A stretch of 64,000 nucleotides of DNA from Promicromonospora soli. GTDB lineage: Bacteria > Actinomycetota > Actinomycetes > Actinomycetales > Cellulomonadaceae. Position 1 is the stretch's first letter. The number at the start of each line of letters is the position of its first letter. The stretch is taken from positions 1 to 64,000 of the forward strand of contig NZ_BNAS01000005.1 of NCBI RefSeq assembly GCF_014653785.1, given 5' to 3'. The notes beneath the pieces are model-generated. The model had not been told where the DNA came from, searched no databases, and saw only the letters and a list, made by a program, of their open reading frames with translations. A program made the position numbers and the translations under genes. Positions 27,980 to 37,409 of the stretch are shown here, one piece after another.

Positions 27980-29281
27980 GTGACGTTTCCTGACTTCAGC
28001 GCCCCAGGTGCGACGATTCCCGTCAAGGGGCCGTCGCATGCCCGGACGCTGGAGCTACTGGGCGGCGGCGCGTCCCGCACGGTCGGGATGGTGCTCACCG
28101 CCGTGGTGACCCTCGCTGTAGCGGGCGCCGCGACGGCCGCGACCCAGCTCACCGGGAACATCGAGACGGTCGAGATGGGGTCGCTCGGGACGGACCGTCC
28201 CAAGCAGGTGCTCCCCGAGGACCCGAACGCGGGCACCCCGCTGAACATCGTGCTCATGGGCAGCGACTCGCGCGGCGGAGAGAACGGCGGCCTGGCGGGC
28301 GGCGAGGACGCCGGTGCCCGGTCGGACACGACCATCGTCATGCACATCTCCGGCGACCGGTCGCGGGTCGAGATGATCTCGATCCCCCGCGACTCGACGG
28401 TGGACATCCCGACCTGCACGACGACGAACGGCGTCGCGACCCCCGAGCTGTACGGCACCAAGTTCAACGCCGCCTTCTCCCAGGGCGTGGAGTACGGCGC
28501 GGACGTCGCGTCGGGCGCGCTGTGCACGGTGAAGGCGATCGAACAGCTCACCGGCGTGTTCATGAACGGCTTCGTGGTGGTCGACTTCGCGGGCTTCTCC
28601 TCGATGATCGACGCCGTGGGCGGCGTCGAGGTCTGCGTGGAGGAGGCGATCTACGCGCCCAAGGCGAACCACCTGACCCTGGAGCCCGGCACGCACACCC
28701 TGAAGGGGGTCAAGGCCCTCGACTACGCCCGCGCCCGCACGGGCGACGGCCTGGGCGACGGGTCGGACCTGGGCCGCATCGGCCGGCAGCAGGAGGTCAT
28801 GGCCTCGCTCGCCCGCAAGGTGCTGAGCCAGGAGGTACTGACCAACCCATCCAAAACCCTCAAGTTCCTCGATGCGGTGACCGGTTCGCTCACCATGAAC
28901 AAGGAGCTGGCCAGCATCGACGGACTCGCCGGGTTGGCCTACTCCATGCGCAACGTGCGGCCTGACACGATCACGTTCGTGACCGTCCCCAACGAGTACG
29001 ACCCGAACAACCCGGCTAACGTCGTGTGGACGGACGACGCCGTACAGCTGTGGGACAACGTCAAGCACGACAGGCCCGTCGACTTCGACCCGGACGCTCC
29101 GTCGGCCGACGCTTCGCCGTCCGCGCCGACGGGCGACCAGGACACGGAGGCCGAGACGGGAACCAAGCCCGGGACCGAGACCGGTGGCTCAGAGACCGAG
29201 CCCACGCCTGCCTCGACCGAGATCAAGCAGGCCGGTGAAGAAGCCTTCACCGGCGCCGACACCACCAAGGTCTGCGGCTGA
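27980..29281 (+). CDS. LytR-CpsA-Psr (LCP) family glycopolymer transferase, copy 1
   Basis: 433 aa. A short cytosolic head is followed by one membrane helix (about 33-56, GMVLTAVVTLAVAGAATAA) and an extracytoplasmic LCP domain (about 85-330). Key family residues are in NIVLMGSDSRGG, ARSDTTIVMHI and ISIPRDSTVDIP, whose Arg and Asp bind the lipid pyrophosphate. It is expected to transfer glycopolymers from undecaprenyl carriers to peptidoglycan. The C-terminal tail is Thr/Glu/Pro-rich and disordered. The second LCP gene starts 5 bp downstream, forming an operon. GTG 27974 is an alternative start. Confidence 0.9.
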   Translation: MTFPDFSAPGATIPVKGPSHARTLELLGGGASRTVGMVLTAVVTLAVAGAATAATQLTGNIETVEMGSLGTDRPKQVLPEDPNAGTPLNIVLMGSDSRGGENGGLAGGEDAGARSDTTIVMHISGDRSRVEMISIPRDSTVDIPTCTTTNGVATPELYGTKFNAAFSQGVEYGADVASGALCTVKAIEQLTGVFMNGFVVVDFAGFSSMIDAVGGVEVCVEEAIYAPKANHLTLEPGTHTLKGVKALDYARARTGDGLGDGSDLGRIGRQQEVMASLARKVLSQEVLTNPSKTLKFLDAVTGSLTMNKELASIDGLAGLAYSMRNVRPDTITFVTVPNEYDPNNPANVVWTDDAVQLWDNVKHDRPVDFDPDAPSADASPSAPTGDQDTEAETGTKPGTETGGSETEPTPASTEIKQAGEEAFTGADTTKVCG

Positions 29282-29285
29282 GCCC

Positions 29286-30860
29286 ATGTCAGATCCCAGA
29301 ACGTCGAACCGTTCGGCCCCAGGGCCCGACGACGACGTGACGCGCGTCCGGATCCCGCCCAGCTTCACGCCCCAGGGCGTGAGCGGGCGTCCGGGCGCCG
29401 ACGACGCCATCCCGGTCGGTGACACCGGGGAGCGTCCGCGGGTCGTGCCGGGCGCGGCGTCGAGCAAGGAGAGGGGCGGACCCGCGAATGCGGAGACGCC
29501 CGGCGTCGGAGTTCCCGGCGTCGGTGGCGCCCACCGCATCGGACGGCCGGAAGGCTCCGACGACGCGCGCCACGAACCACGTATCCGCAGACAGTCTTCA
29601 CGGGAGGTCCCGGTGTCCGGCCAGCGCAACAATCCCCCGCCCGTCCCACCACGGAGGTCGGGGATGCCGGCACGCAACGAGTCCGGCGGACCGCCGCGAT
29701 CGATACCGCCGCGGACGGTGCCGCCGGCCGGCGGCCAGCCTCCGCAGGCCATCCCGCCGGGCCGCCCGGTCCGGGCCAGCGCGGGCCCTGTGCGCCCGAC
29801 GCCGGTGCGTAGCGCGCCGCGTCCCGCCGCAGGCGGCGGCCGGGGTGGCAACTACCCCGCGGGCGCGCTCGCCGCGGGCGGGCGTGGTCCCACGGGGCGT
29901 GGCGGCAGCAACATTCGCATCCGCAAGGGCCGGGTGGCCGGCGTGGTGGCGGTGCTGGTGGTGCTCGCCATCCTCGCCTGGCCGATCGGGCTCCTGATCT
30001 GGGCGAACGGCAAGATCCAGCACGTCGAGGCGCTGTCCGACGCGGAGAGCACCCCGGGCACGACCTACCTGCTCGCGGGCTCGGACGCGCGCGGCAGCGG
30101 CGGCATCGACGACTCGACGTCGGGTGCCCGCACGGACACGATCATGCTGCTGCACAAGCCGTCCTCCGGCCCGGTGGCGCTCATCTCGATCCCGCGCGAC
30201 ACCTACGTCGAGATCCCTGGCGTGGGCGGCGACAAGATCAACGCCGCGTACGCCTACGGCGGTGCGCCGCTGCTGGTCGAGACGGTGGAGGCGCTGAGCG
30301 GCCTGACCGTCGACCACTACGCGGAGGTCGGGTTCGGCGGCATCGAGGGTGTCGTTGACGCCGTCGGCGGCGTGCGCCTCTGCTACCCCGAGGACGTGCA
30401 CGACGTGAAGTCGAAGCTCAAGTGGAAGGCCGGCTGCCACATTGCGGACGGCAAGACCGCCATCGCGTTCTCCCGCATGCGCTACGCCGACCCGACCGGC
30501 GACATCGGCCGCACCGAGCGTCAGCAGCAGCTCATCGCCGCCGTCGGCAAGAAGGTCGGGGACCCGGCAATCCTGCTCAACCCGGCCACGCAGGTAGGGC
30601 TCGCCGACGCCGGTCTCGCGACCGTGGTGACCGACACCGACTCGGGAATCATCGACCTCGCCATGCTCGGGCTGGCATTCAGGTCCGCCAACGGCAAGGA
30701 CGGTGTGACCGGCACACCGCCGATCGCGACGATCAACTACAGGACGCCGGCGGGTGCTTCGGCCGTCCAGCTGGACCCGAACCTGGTCGGCGAGTTCTGG
30801 GCCAAGATCCGCGACGGGGACTACGAGGCCGGCGAAAAGGTAGGCGGCATGCCGGGCTGA
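29286..30860 (+). CDS. LytR-CpsA-Psr (LCP) family glycopolymer transferase, copy 2
   Basis: 524 aa from ATG 29286, 5 bp after the first LCP stop. The N-terminal 210 residues are Pro/Arg/Gly-rich and disordered, which suggests regulation or partner binding in the cytosol. One helix (about 218-242, VAGVVAVLVVLAILAWPIGLL) anchors an LCP domain (about 255-480). There, TYLLAGSDARGSGG, GARTDTIMLLH, ISIPRDTYVEIPG and FSRMRYADPTGDIGRTERQQ carry the conserved Arg/Asp set. It likely overlaps in function with copy 1 in attaching wall glycopolymers. A long palindrome follows before convergent purE. Confidence 0.9.
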   Translation: MSDPRTSNRSAPGPDDDVTRVRIPPSFTPQGVSGRPGADDAIPVGDTGERPRVVPGAASSKERGGPANAETPGVGVPGVGGAHRIGRPEGSDDARHEPRIRRQSSREVPVSGQRNNPPPVPPRRSGMPARNESGGPPRSIPPRTVPPAGGQPPQAIPPGRPVRASAGPVRPTPVRSAPRPAAGGGRGGNYPAGALAAGGRGPTGRGGSNIRIRKGRVAGVVAVLVVLAILAWPIGLLIWANGKIQHVEALSDAESTPGTTYLLAGSDARGSGGIDDSTSGARTDTIMLLHKPSSGPVALISIPRDTYVEIPGVGGDKINAAYAYGGAPLLVETVEALSGLTVDHYAEVGFGGIEGVVDAVGGVRLCYPEDVHDVKSKLKWKAGCHIADGKTAIAFSRMRYADPTGDIGRTERQQQLIAAVGKKVGDPAILLNPATQVGLADAGLATVVTDTDSGIIDLAMLGLAFRSANGKDGVTGTPPIATINYRTPAGASAVQLDPNLVGEFWAKIRDGDYEAGEKVGGMPG

Positions 30861-30876
30861 CCCCGTCCCGCCGAAG

Positions 30877-30968
30877 TAGAACTGTGGCGAGACAGAACCA
30901 GGGCGAAGTAGAACTGTGGCGGTGGCTACGGGTCTGCTTCGCCCTGGTTCTGTCTCGCCACAGTTCTA
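30877..30968. repeat. Palindrome with perfect 32-bp arms plus internal direct repeat
   Basis: Arms 30877-30908 and 30937-30968 are exact reverse complements. The 28-nt loop begins with a direct repeat of the first 13 nt of the left arm (tagaactgtggcg, 30877-30889 and 30909-30921). It lies between convergent LCP copy 2 and purE, with no T-tract. Confidence 0.9.
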
Positions 30969-30991
30969 TCTCGCCATCGGCAGGCAGATGG

Positions 30992-31501
30992 TCAGAGCTG
31001 GGCGCGGAGCTTCTCGCCCTTGGCGTGCGCCACCGCGCTCAGCTCCGCCTGGAACGCCTCCATGCGCTCCCGCAGCGCCGCCGCCTCGTCGCCGGTGCCG
31101 GAGGCAAGGATGCGCGCCGCGAGCAGGCCCGCATTGCGCGCACCACCGATCGACACCGTCGCGACGGGCACGCCCGCCGGCATCTGGACTATCGACAGCA
31201 GCGAGTCCATGCCGTCCAGGTACTTGAGCGGCACCGGCACCCCGATCACCGGCAGCGGCGTCACCGCCGCCAGCATCCCGGGCAGGTGCGCGGCCCCGCC
31301 CGCCCCCGCGATGATCACGCGCAGCCCGCGGCCCGCGGCCTGCCTGCCGTAGTCGATCATCTCGGTGGGCATGCGGTGCGCGGAGACGACGTCGACCTCG
31401 ACCGGCACGTCGAACTCGCCCAGCGCCTCGGCCGCCGCCTGCATGACCGGCCAGTCGGAGTCCGACCCCATCACGATGCCGACCTGCGGGTTGGTGCTCA
31501 T
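30992..31501 (-). CDS. purE: N5-carboxyaminoimidazole ribonucleotide mutase
   Basis: 169 aa, the usual class I PurE length. The signature [20 protein letters not shown] and the active-site VSAHRMP are visible, as is the phosphate-binding [23 protein letters not shown]. It converts N5-CAIR to CAIR in purine synthesis, next after PurK. Its ATG overlaps the purK stop by 4 bp (31498-31501), so they are coupled. Confidence 0.95.
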   Translation of the reverse strand: MSTNPQVGIVMGSDSDWPVMQAAAEALGEFDVPVEVDVVSAHRMPTEMIDYGRQAAGRGLRVIIAGAGGAAHLPGMLAAVTPLPVIGVPVPLKYLDGMDSLLSIVQMPAGVPVATVSIGGARNAGLLAARILASGTGDEAAALRERMEAFQAELSAVAHAKGEKLRAQL

Positions 31502-32835
31502 GCCTTCGCCTCTTCCTCGGTCGGTTCCTGAGCCTGTCGAAGGGCGACGGGCTCGGCCCGCGGTCCCTCGCCCTGCAGCAGCGCCGCCGCCGCGATCGCC
31601 CGACGCCGGACCTCGTCCAGGTCGTCGCCGCTCACGTTCACGTGACCCAGCTTCCGGCCGGGCCGGATGCCCTTGCCGTACAGGTTGACGCGCGCCTCGG
31701 GGTACGCGGCGAGCACGTCCGGCAGCGCGTCCGTGAGCTCGGTCAGCGTGGAGCCGAGCACGTTCGCCATGACGGTCCAGGTCGCCGTCGCCTCGGTGGC
31801 GCCCAGCGGCAGGTCCAGGACGGCGCGCAGGTGCTGCTCGAACTGGCTGGTCACGGCCCCGTCGATGGTCCAGTGCCCGCTGTTGTGCGGGCGCATCGCG
31901 AGCTCGTTGACCAGCACCGTCGGCGCCCCGTCCGGCCCCGCGACCTCGAACATCTCGACGGCCAGCACGCCGGTCACGTCCAGTCCCTCGGCCACTGTCG
32001 TGGCGATCTCGCGGGCGCGCGCGTCGAGCTCGGCGGGCAGGCCGGGCGCGGGGGCGATCACCTCCGAGCAGACGCCGTCCCGCTGCACCGACTCGACGAC
32101 GGGCCACGCCCGCACCTCGCCCGACGGACGCCGCGCCACCAGTGCGGCCAGCTCGCGCGTGAACGGCACCTTCTCCTCGACGAGGAGCTGCGGCCCACCT
32201 TCGACCACCTGCGCGAACCAGTCCGCGACGTCGTCCGGGGACGAGAGCACCCGCACGCCCTTGCCGTCGTAGCCGCCGCGGGAGGTCTTCACGACGGCGG
32301 TGCCGCCGACGGTCCGGAGGAAGTCTGCCAGGGCGGCCCGCCCCTCCTCCGGCGACGACGGCAGCGGCGCCCACCGCGGGCACGGCACGCCCAGCTCCGT
32401 GAGCCGCTGCCGCATCACGATCTTGTCCTGCGCCTGCACCAGCGCATGGGGGCCGGGGCGCACGGGCGTTCCGTGCTCGATCAGGTCGGTGAGCAGGGCG
32501 TTCGGCACGTGCTCGTGCTCGAACGTCAGGACGGAGGCCGGGCTGTCGGCGTCGGGCGCGATGAGCGAACGGATCGCTGCCTCGTCCCAGGCCTCGCCCA
32601 CGGGCGTGTCGGTCACCACCTGCGCCGCGGACGACGCCGGGTCCTCCACCAGGACGCGCAGCCGGATGCCCAGCTCACCGGCCGCGGGGGCCATCATGCG
32701 GGCCAGCTGCCCGCCCCCGACCACCGCTACGACGGGCGGTCCGGCCAGGGACGGCGAGGCGCCGGACGGCTCTGCGGACGCGTCGCCGGTGGAGGAAGGC
32801 CGGTCGGCCGGGAGGGAATCGACTGTTGCACTCAC
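31498..32835 (-). CDS. purK: N5-carboxyaminoimidazole ribonucleotide synthase
   Basis: 445 aa ATP-grasp enzyme. [18 protein letters not shown] (about 35-52) begins the pre-ATP-grasp domain, then [12 protein letters not shown] (about 185-196) and [15 protein letters not shown] (about 311-325) form the ATP and substrate sites. It makes N5-CAIR from AIR, bicarbonate and ATP. The N-terminal 30 residues are a Ser/Pro-rich extension. The C-terminal tail [10 protein letters not shown] is a translated dispersed mini-repeat (31525-31547). The GTG start has TAGGCT 8 nt upstream, overlapping the stop of the histidine kinase gene, so transcription could be independent or by read-through. Confidence 0.94.
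   Translation of the reverse strand: MSATVDSLPADRPSSTGDASAEPSGASPSLAGPPVVAVVGGGQLARMMAPAAGELGIRLRVLVEDPASSAAQVVTDTPVGEAWDEAAIRSLIAPDADSPASVLTFEHEHVPNALLTDLIEHGTPVRPGPHALVQAQDKIVMRQRLTELGVPCPRWAPLPSSPEEGRAALADFLRTVGGTAVVKTSRGGYDGKGVRVLSSPDDVADWFAQVVEGGPQLLVEEKVPFTRELAALVARRPSGEVRAWPVVESVQRDGVCSEVIAPAPGLPAELDARAREIATTVAEGLDVTGVLAVEMFEVAGPDGAPTVLVNELAMRPHNSGHWTIDGAVTSQFEQHLRAVLDLPLGATEATATWTVMANVLGSTLTELTDALPDVLAAYPEARVNLYGKGIRPGRKLGHVNVSGDDLDEVRRRAIAAAALLQGEGPRAEPVALRQAQEPTEEEAKA
31525..31547. repeat. Dispersed mini-repeat at the 3' end of purK (RQAQEPT type)
   Basis: Core cctgagcctgtcgaaggg, translated in the C-terminal tail of PurK; the complement of the VEPVET-type repeat in the GT4-like gene. 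Confidence 0.65.
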
Positions 32836-32843
32836 GTCGGTGA

Positions 32844-32849
32844 AGCCTA
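32844..32849 (-). promoter_or_regulatory. -10 box upstream of purK
   Basis: TAGGCT on the minus strand, 8 nt before GTG 32835, straddling the kinase stop codon. Confidence 0.4.
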
Positions 32850-34202
32850 CCGGCGGCCGCGGCCCTTCCTCTGGCCGAAGCTGGAGATCTTCGACCCCAC
32901 CGGCAGCACCTGGTGCGGGTCGAGCGTCTTGGGGACACCCGAGAGGAACACTGTGAACACCGGCGGAGTGCGCTGGGTGAGCTGAAGGTTGCCGCCGTCG
33001 GCCGCCACGAGGTCGCGCGCCAGGGCGAGGCCCAGACCCGTCCCCGCGCCGGACGTGACGCCGCGCTCGAAGATCTTGCCCTGCATCTCCTCGGGCACGC
33101 CCTCGCCCTCGTCGGTGACCTCGATGGCCATGGCGCCCCGCTGACCCTCACGGATCCGGAGGGTGGTGGTGCCGCCGCCGTGCTTGAGCGAGTTCTCCAG
33201 CAGCGTGGACAGCACCTGGGCGAGGGCACCGGGGGTGGCCAGGACGCGGGCGCCGCCGGAGTCCTCGACGTTCAGGTGCCGGCCCGCCCGCTCGAACGAC
33301 TCGCGCCACTCCTCCTCCTGCTGGAGGAAGACGACCGCGACGTCCACGGACTCGGTGGTGCCACCCTGCGCGCGCCGGGAGCGGGCGAGCAGGTCGTCCA
33401 CCACGCCGACCAGGCGCTCCACCTGCTCGAGCGAGATCCGGGCCTCCTCCTGCACCTCTGGCTCGGTGGAGGTGAGCGTGATCTCCTCCAGGCGCATGGT
33501 CAGCGCCGTGAGCGGGGTGCGGAGCTGGTGCGAGGCGTCCGACGTGAACTGCCTCTCCACCGCGAGCCGCGCCGCGAGCCGGTCGGAGCTTCGCGCCAGC
33601 TCGGCCGCGACCAGGTCTATCTCCTCGACGCCGGACGGGTCCAGCCGTGGACGCACCTGTCCCGCGCCGAGCTGTTCGGCCGACGCCGCGAGGTACACGA
33701 ATGGTTGCGCGAGCCGGTTGGCCTGCCAGGCAGCCGTGACGGCGCCGGCGGCGAACGCACCCACGCTGCCGAACACCACGAGCACAACTACATTGATCGC
33801 CTTGATGTACGCCGGCCAGGCCGAGACGGAGACCACCACGCCCATGACGGGCTGCTCCTTGGACGTGAGCCCTCGATCGATGGTGGCACCGGACACGGGT
33901 TCGCCCGAGACCAGCTGCTCACCGTTCGGCTGGTTCACGGTCACGAAAGCGACGATGTCGTTGGGCTGAGGCTGCACCGCCCGGTCGACGACCGACTGGT
34001 CGACGAACCCGACCTCGGCGGCAGAGCGGTTGCGCTCGTAGGAGTTGACGGCAGAAGCCAGGAGGTCCTGCGCCCGGGTCTCGACTCGCTGGACTTCCTG
34101 GCCGTAGATGTACCGGGCACCGAAGATCGCGAGCGGGATGCCCAGGAGCAGGACTGCGACCGCAACCGCGGCGATCGTCGCCTGCAGCACGCGGGCGCGC
34201 AT
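32847..34202 (-). CDS. Membrane sensor histidine kinase (HisKA type)
   Basis: 451 aa. Two helices (about 8-30 and 136-160) flank an extracytoplasmic sensor of about 105 residues; a HAMP-like stretch follows. The phospho-acceptor box is SDASHQLRTPLTAL (His near 225), with the N-box LLENSLKHGG and G-boxes DEGEGVPEE and GTGLGLALARDLV. It phosphorylates the OmpR-family regulator encoded 4 bp upstream in the same operon. The signal is unknown. The C-terminus has a basic tail (RKGRGRR). Confidence 0.92.
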   Translation of the reverse strand: MRARVLQATIAAVAVAVLLLGIPLAIFGARYIYGQEVQRVETRAQDLLASAVNSYERNRSAAEVGFVDQSVVDRAVQPQPNDIVAFVTVNQPNGEQLVSGEPVSGATIDRGLTSKEQPVMGVVVSVSAWPAYIKAINVVVLVVFGSVGAFAAGAVTAAWQANRLAQPFVYLAASAEQLGAGQVRPRLDPSGVEEIDLVAAELARSSDRLAARLAVERQFTSDASHQLRTPLTALTMRLEEITLTSTEPEVQEEARISLEQVERLVGVVDDLLARSRRAQGGTTESVDVAVVFLQQEEEWRESFERAGRHLNVEDSGGARVLATPGALAQVLSTLLENSLKHGGGTTTLRIREGQRGAMAIEVTDEGEGVPEEMQGKIFERGVTSGAGTGLGLALARDLVAADGGNLQLTQRTPPVFTVFLSGVPKTLDPHQVLPVGSKISSFGQRKGRGRR

Positions 34203-34206
34203 CTGG

Positions 34207-34890
<684 letters not shown>

Positions 34891-34896
34891 TTCGCC

Positions 34897-34902
34897 ATCG
34901 TA
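34897..34902 (-). promoter_or_regulatory. -10 box of a leaderless response-regulator gene
   Basis: TACGAT on the minus strand, 6 nt before ATG 34890. Confidence 0.5.
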
Positions 34903-35029
34903 GGGCATAACCGACGCTCTGGCGCTACCCGGGCACCCACATGATCGCCACCCCACCGAATCCTTTCGGCAGAGGAAGCCATGGCGCAAGTGCTACCACG
35001 GTATGACGCGCCCACGCAACGCTTCGACC

Positions 35030-35035
35030 TACCCT
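35030..35035 (+). promoter_or_regulatory. -10 box of the NarL-type kinase gene
   Basis: TACCCT, 7 nt before ATG 35043. Confidence 0.45.
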
Positions 35036-35042
35036 GACCTGC

Positions 35043-36575
35043 ATGGGTTGGTACGAGCGGTGGGCGCAGTGGGCTGAGCGGTACCGCTTCGTCGTCGACC
35101 TCACCCTGACCGTCGTGCTGGGCCTGTTCGCGGTGTCCCTCGCCGGGGTCATGTTCGGAACTACGCTCGACAGCCCGGGCCAGCTCATGCTCGTCTCCGC
35201 GGCGGTGCTCGCGCCGCTCCCCTGGTGCCGCACGAACCCCGTCGCCTCGTGCACAGCGGTCTTCGTGGTGTGCATGCTGCAGGTCGTGGCGCTCGGTGTC
35301 CCGACGGTGCTCCCGGCGGACTTCGCGGTGCTGATGTCGATGTACTGCGTCACGGTCTACGGCCCGCGGTGGGCGTACCTGATGGCCTGCGGGATGGCCG
35401 TGGTCGGTTCGGTCGCCGTCGGCGTCGCGATCTGGTCCGGGAACGCCTGGGCGTCCCCGCTCAACGCACTGCCCGTCGTGCTCCTGATCATGGCGTTGCT
35501 CGCCTGCGCCTCCGCGTTCGGCCTGGTCCGCCGGTCGCGGCGCACCATGCTCGTCGCCATGCGCGACCGCGCCGAGCGCCTCGAGATCGAGCGCGACCAG
35601 CAGGCACAGATCGCCACGGCCGCCGAGCGGGCCCGGATCGCGCGCGAGATGCACGACATAGTGGCCCACTCCCTGTCGGTGGTCATCGCGCAGGCCGACG
35701 GCGGACGGTACGCCGCGGCCGCCGACCCCGCCGCCGCCCAGCGCTCCCTCGGCACCATCGCAGAGACCGGACGCGTGGCACTGGCCGACATGCGCCGCCT
35801 GCTCGGCGTGCTGCGGGAGGACCAGCCCAGCGCCACCACGCCGCTGGGCCTGGTCGCGCCCGACGGCGTCCCGGCCCGGCCGGCGCTGCCTGCCCGGGGC
35901 ACCGGTACGGGCGGCGCCGCCGGGGTGAGCGTCGGCACGGCCACGACGGCGCCGCCGAGCGCCGCCGGAGCGCCGGACGGCGCAGGGGCGATCACGCCGC
36001 CGGCGGGCGGCCCCGCCCCGTTGCGGCCCCAGCCCGACGCCGCCGACATCGGTCAGCTCGTCGAGCAGGCCCGCGACGACGGCCTCCGGGTCTCCTGGGC
36101 CAGGGTGGGCGTCGAGCGGCGTCTGCCGCCCGGCGTCGGGCTCACGCTGTTCCGGGTCTGCCAGGAGGCCCTCACCAACGTGCGCAAGCACGCGGGTCCC
36201 TCCCCCGCGGTCACGATCATGCTGCGCTGGGGCGAGGGCGAGGTGGAGCTGCGTGTCGAGGACGACGGCCGCGGCCTGGCGGCCGCCGGCGCCGGACCCG
36301 AGGAACCGGCACCTCCGGTCGGCTACGGCCTGCTGGGGATGCGCGAGCGCGCCGAGATGTTCGGCGGGACGCTCACGGCCGGTCCCCGCGGGGGCGGTGG
36401 GTTCTCGGTGCGGTTCGTGGTGCCGATTCCTCGAGCGTCCGACGCGATCCCCCGGGCGGCCGCCGGCGGGTTCGAGCAACCGTCCTACGCCGAGCGCCGG
36501 CCCGCGGAGGCCGAACCCGCCCAGCCCCACTCCGCACCCCGCAGGACCGAGCACCACGCTGAAGGAGAACGATGA
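35043..36575 (+). CDS. NarL-type membrane sensor histidine kinase (HisKA_3)
   Basis: 510 aa. Four to five N-terminal helices (about 15-165) have almost no extracytoplasmic loops, typical of intramembrane sensors. The HisKA_3 box ERARIAREMHDIVAHSLSVV holds the acceptor His near 203. A Pro/Ala/Gly-rich insertion (about 260-335) separates it from the ATP-binding domain, where QEALTNVRKHAGPS, VEDDGRGL and GYGLLGMRERAEMFGG are seen. Its stop overlaps the start of the response regulator by 4 bp. Signal unknown; the nearby ABC exporter is a possible target. Confidence 0.92.
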   Translation: MGWYERWAQWAERYRFVVDLTLTVVLGLFAVSLAGVMFGTTLDSPGQLMLVSAAVLAPLPWCRTNPVASCTAVFVVCMLQVVALGVPTVLPADFAVLMSMYCVTVYGPRWAYLMACGMAVVGSVAVGVAIWSGNAWASPLNALPVVLLIMALLACASAFGLVRRSRRTMLVAMRDRAERLEIERDQQAQIATAAERARIAREMHDIVAHSLSVVIAQADGGRYAAAADPAAAQRSLGTIAETGRVALADMRRLLGVLREDQPSATTPLGLVAPDGVPARPALPARGTGTGGAAGVSVGTATTAPPSAAGAPDGAGAITPPAGGPAPLRPQPDAADIGQLVEQARDDGLRVSWARVGVERRLPPGVGLTLFRVCQEALTNVRKHAGPSPAVTIMLRWGEGEVELRVEDDGRGLAAAGAGPEEPAPPVGYGLLGMRERAEMFGGTLTAGPRGGGGFSVRFVVPIPRASDAIPRAAAGGFEQPSYAERRPAEAEPAQPHSAPRRTEHHAEGER

Positions 36576-37324
36576 CTGACACCCTCGACGGACCCGTGCG
36601 AGTCGCGCTCGTCGACGACCAGCCCCTGGTCCGCGCGGGCCTGCGCATGGTGATCAACTCCCAGCCCGACCTGCAGGTGGTGGTCGAGGCCGACGACGGC
36701 CACGACGCGCTGCGCCTGCTCGCCGACACGGCGTCCGACGTCGTGCTCATGGATGTGCGCATGCCGAGGATGGACGGCTTGTCTGCCACCCGCGCGCTCC
36801 TGGCGGGCACCCGGGGTCCCCGCGGAGCTCCGCAGCGAAGCAAGGACTCCGCGGGGTTGGGCGGCGGCCGGGCCGCGGCGGGCGACCCCCGCGTCGTCAT
36901 GCTCACGACGTTCGACCTGGACGAGTACGTGCTCGACGCGATCCGCGCCGGGGCGAGCGGCTTCCTGCTCAAGGACGCCCAGCCGGAGGAGCTCCTCACG
37001 GCGATCCGCACGGTGCACCAGGGCGACGCGGTGATCGCGCCGTCGTCCACCCGACGGCTCATGGAACGACTGGTGACGGCGCTGCCGCCCGAGGAAGCCG
37101 CAGGCCCGCAGGAGGCGCTCGCCGCGCTGACGGGGCGCGAGCGTGAGGTCCTAGTGCTCATGGCGCGCGGGCGGTCCAACACGGAGATCGCGTCCGACCT
37201 GTTCGTCGCGGAGGCGACGGTCAAGACGCATGTGGGGCGCATCCTGTCGAAGCTCGACGCCCGCGACCGCGTCCAGGCGGTGGTGACGGCGTACGAGACG
37301 GGCCTGGTCCGCCCCGGCTCATGA
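36572..37324 (+). CDS. NarL-family response regulator with a repeat-derived insertion
   Basis: 250 aa, longer than the usual 210-225. The receiver has LVDDQPLVRAGL and acceptor Asp61 in VLMDVRMPRMDG. The LuxR-type HTH reads LTGREREVLVLMARGRSN and VKTHVGRILSKL. Residues about 80-104 are an extra Gly/Arg/Ser-rich segment between helix 3 and strand 4 of the receiver, encoded by a roughly 50-bp repeat (36811-36864) also found in putA. The segment lies in a surface loop, so the fold should survive. Coupled to the upstream kinase by ATGA. Confidence 0.92.
   Translation: MTDTLDGPVRVALVDDQPLVRAGLRMVINSQPDLQVVVEADDGHDALRLLADTASDVVLMDVRMPRMDGLSATRALLAGTRGPRGAPQRSKDSAGLGGGRAAAGDPRVVMLTTFDLDEYVLDAIRAGASGFLLKDAQPEELLTAIRTVHQGDAVIAPSSTRRLMERLVTALPPEEAAGPQEALAALTGREREVLVLMARGRSNTEIASDLFVAEATVKTHVGRILSKLDARDRVQAVVTAYETGLVRPGS
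36811..36864. repeat. Dispersed ~50-bp coding repeat, copy in the NarL regulator gene
   Basis: Nearly identical to 59119-59173 in putA; within the aligned core only a few C/T changes are seen. Ends ccccgcggag and ctccgcgggg are inverted, so it can form a hairpin. Confidence 0.85.
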
Positions 37325-37339
37325 CGCCTAGCTAGTCCG

Positions 37340-37402
37340 GCGAGGTAGGCGTGCAGCGAGGTAGTCACCCAGCGCGACTACCTCGCTGCACGCCTGCCTC
37401 GC
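37340..37402. repeat. 27-bp-arm palindrome between convergent genes (likely terminator)
   Basis: Arms 37340-37366 and 37376-37402 pair with one mismatch around a 9-nt loop (acccagcgc). It lies between the NarL regulator and the convergent ABC permease gene. No T-tract on either side. Confidence 0.88.
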
Positions 37403-37409
37403 GGAGGGG

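Noticed and set aside
30422-31531. Plus-strand frame of 369 codons spanning the end of LCP2, the palindrome and purE
   Set aside because: It crosses a 32-bp-arm palindrome and is antisense to purE; no homology.
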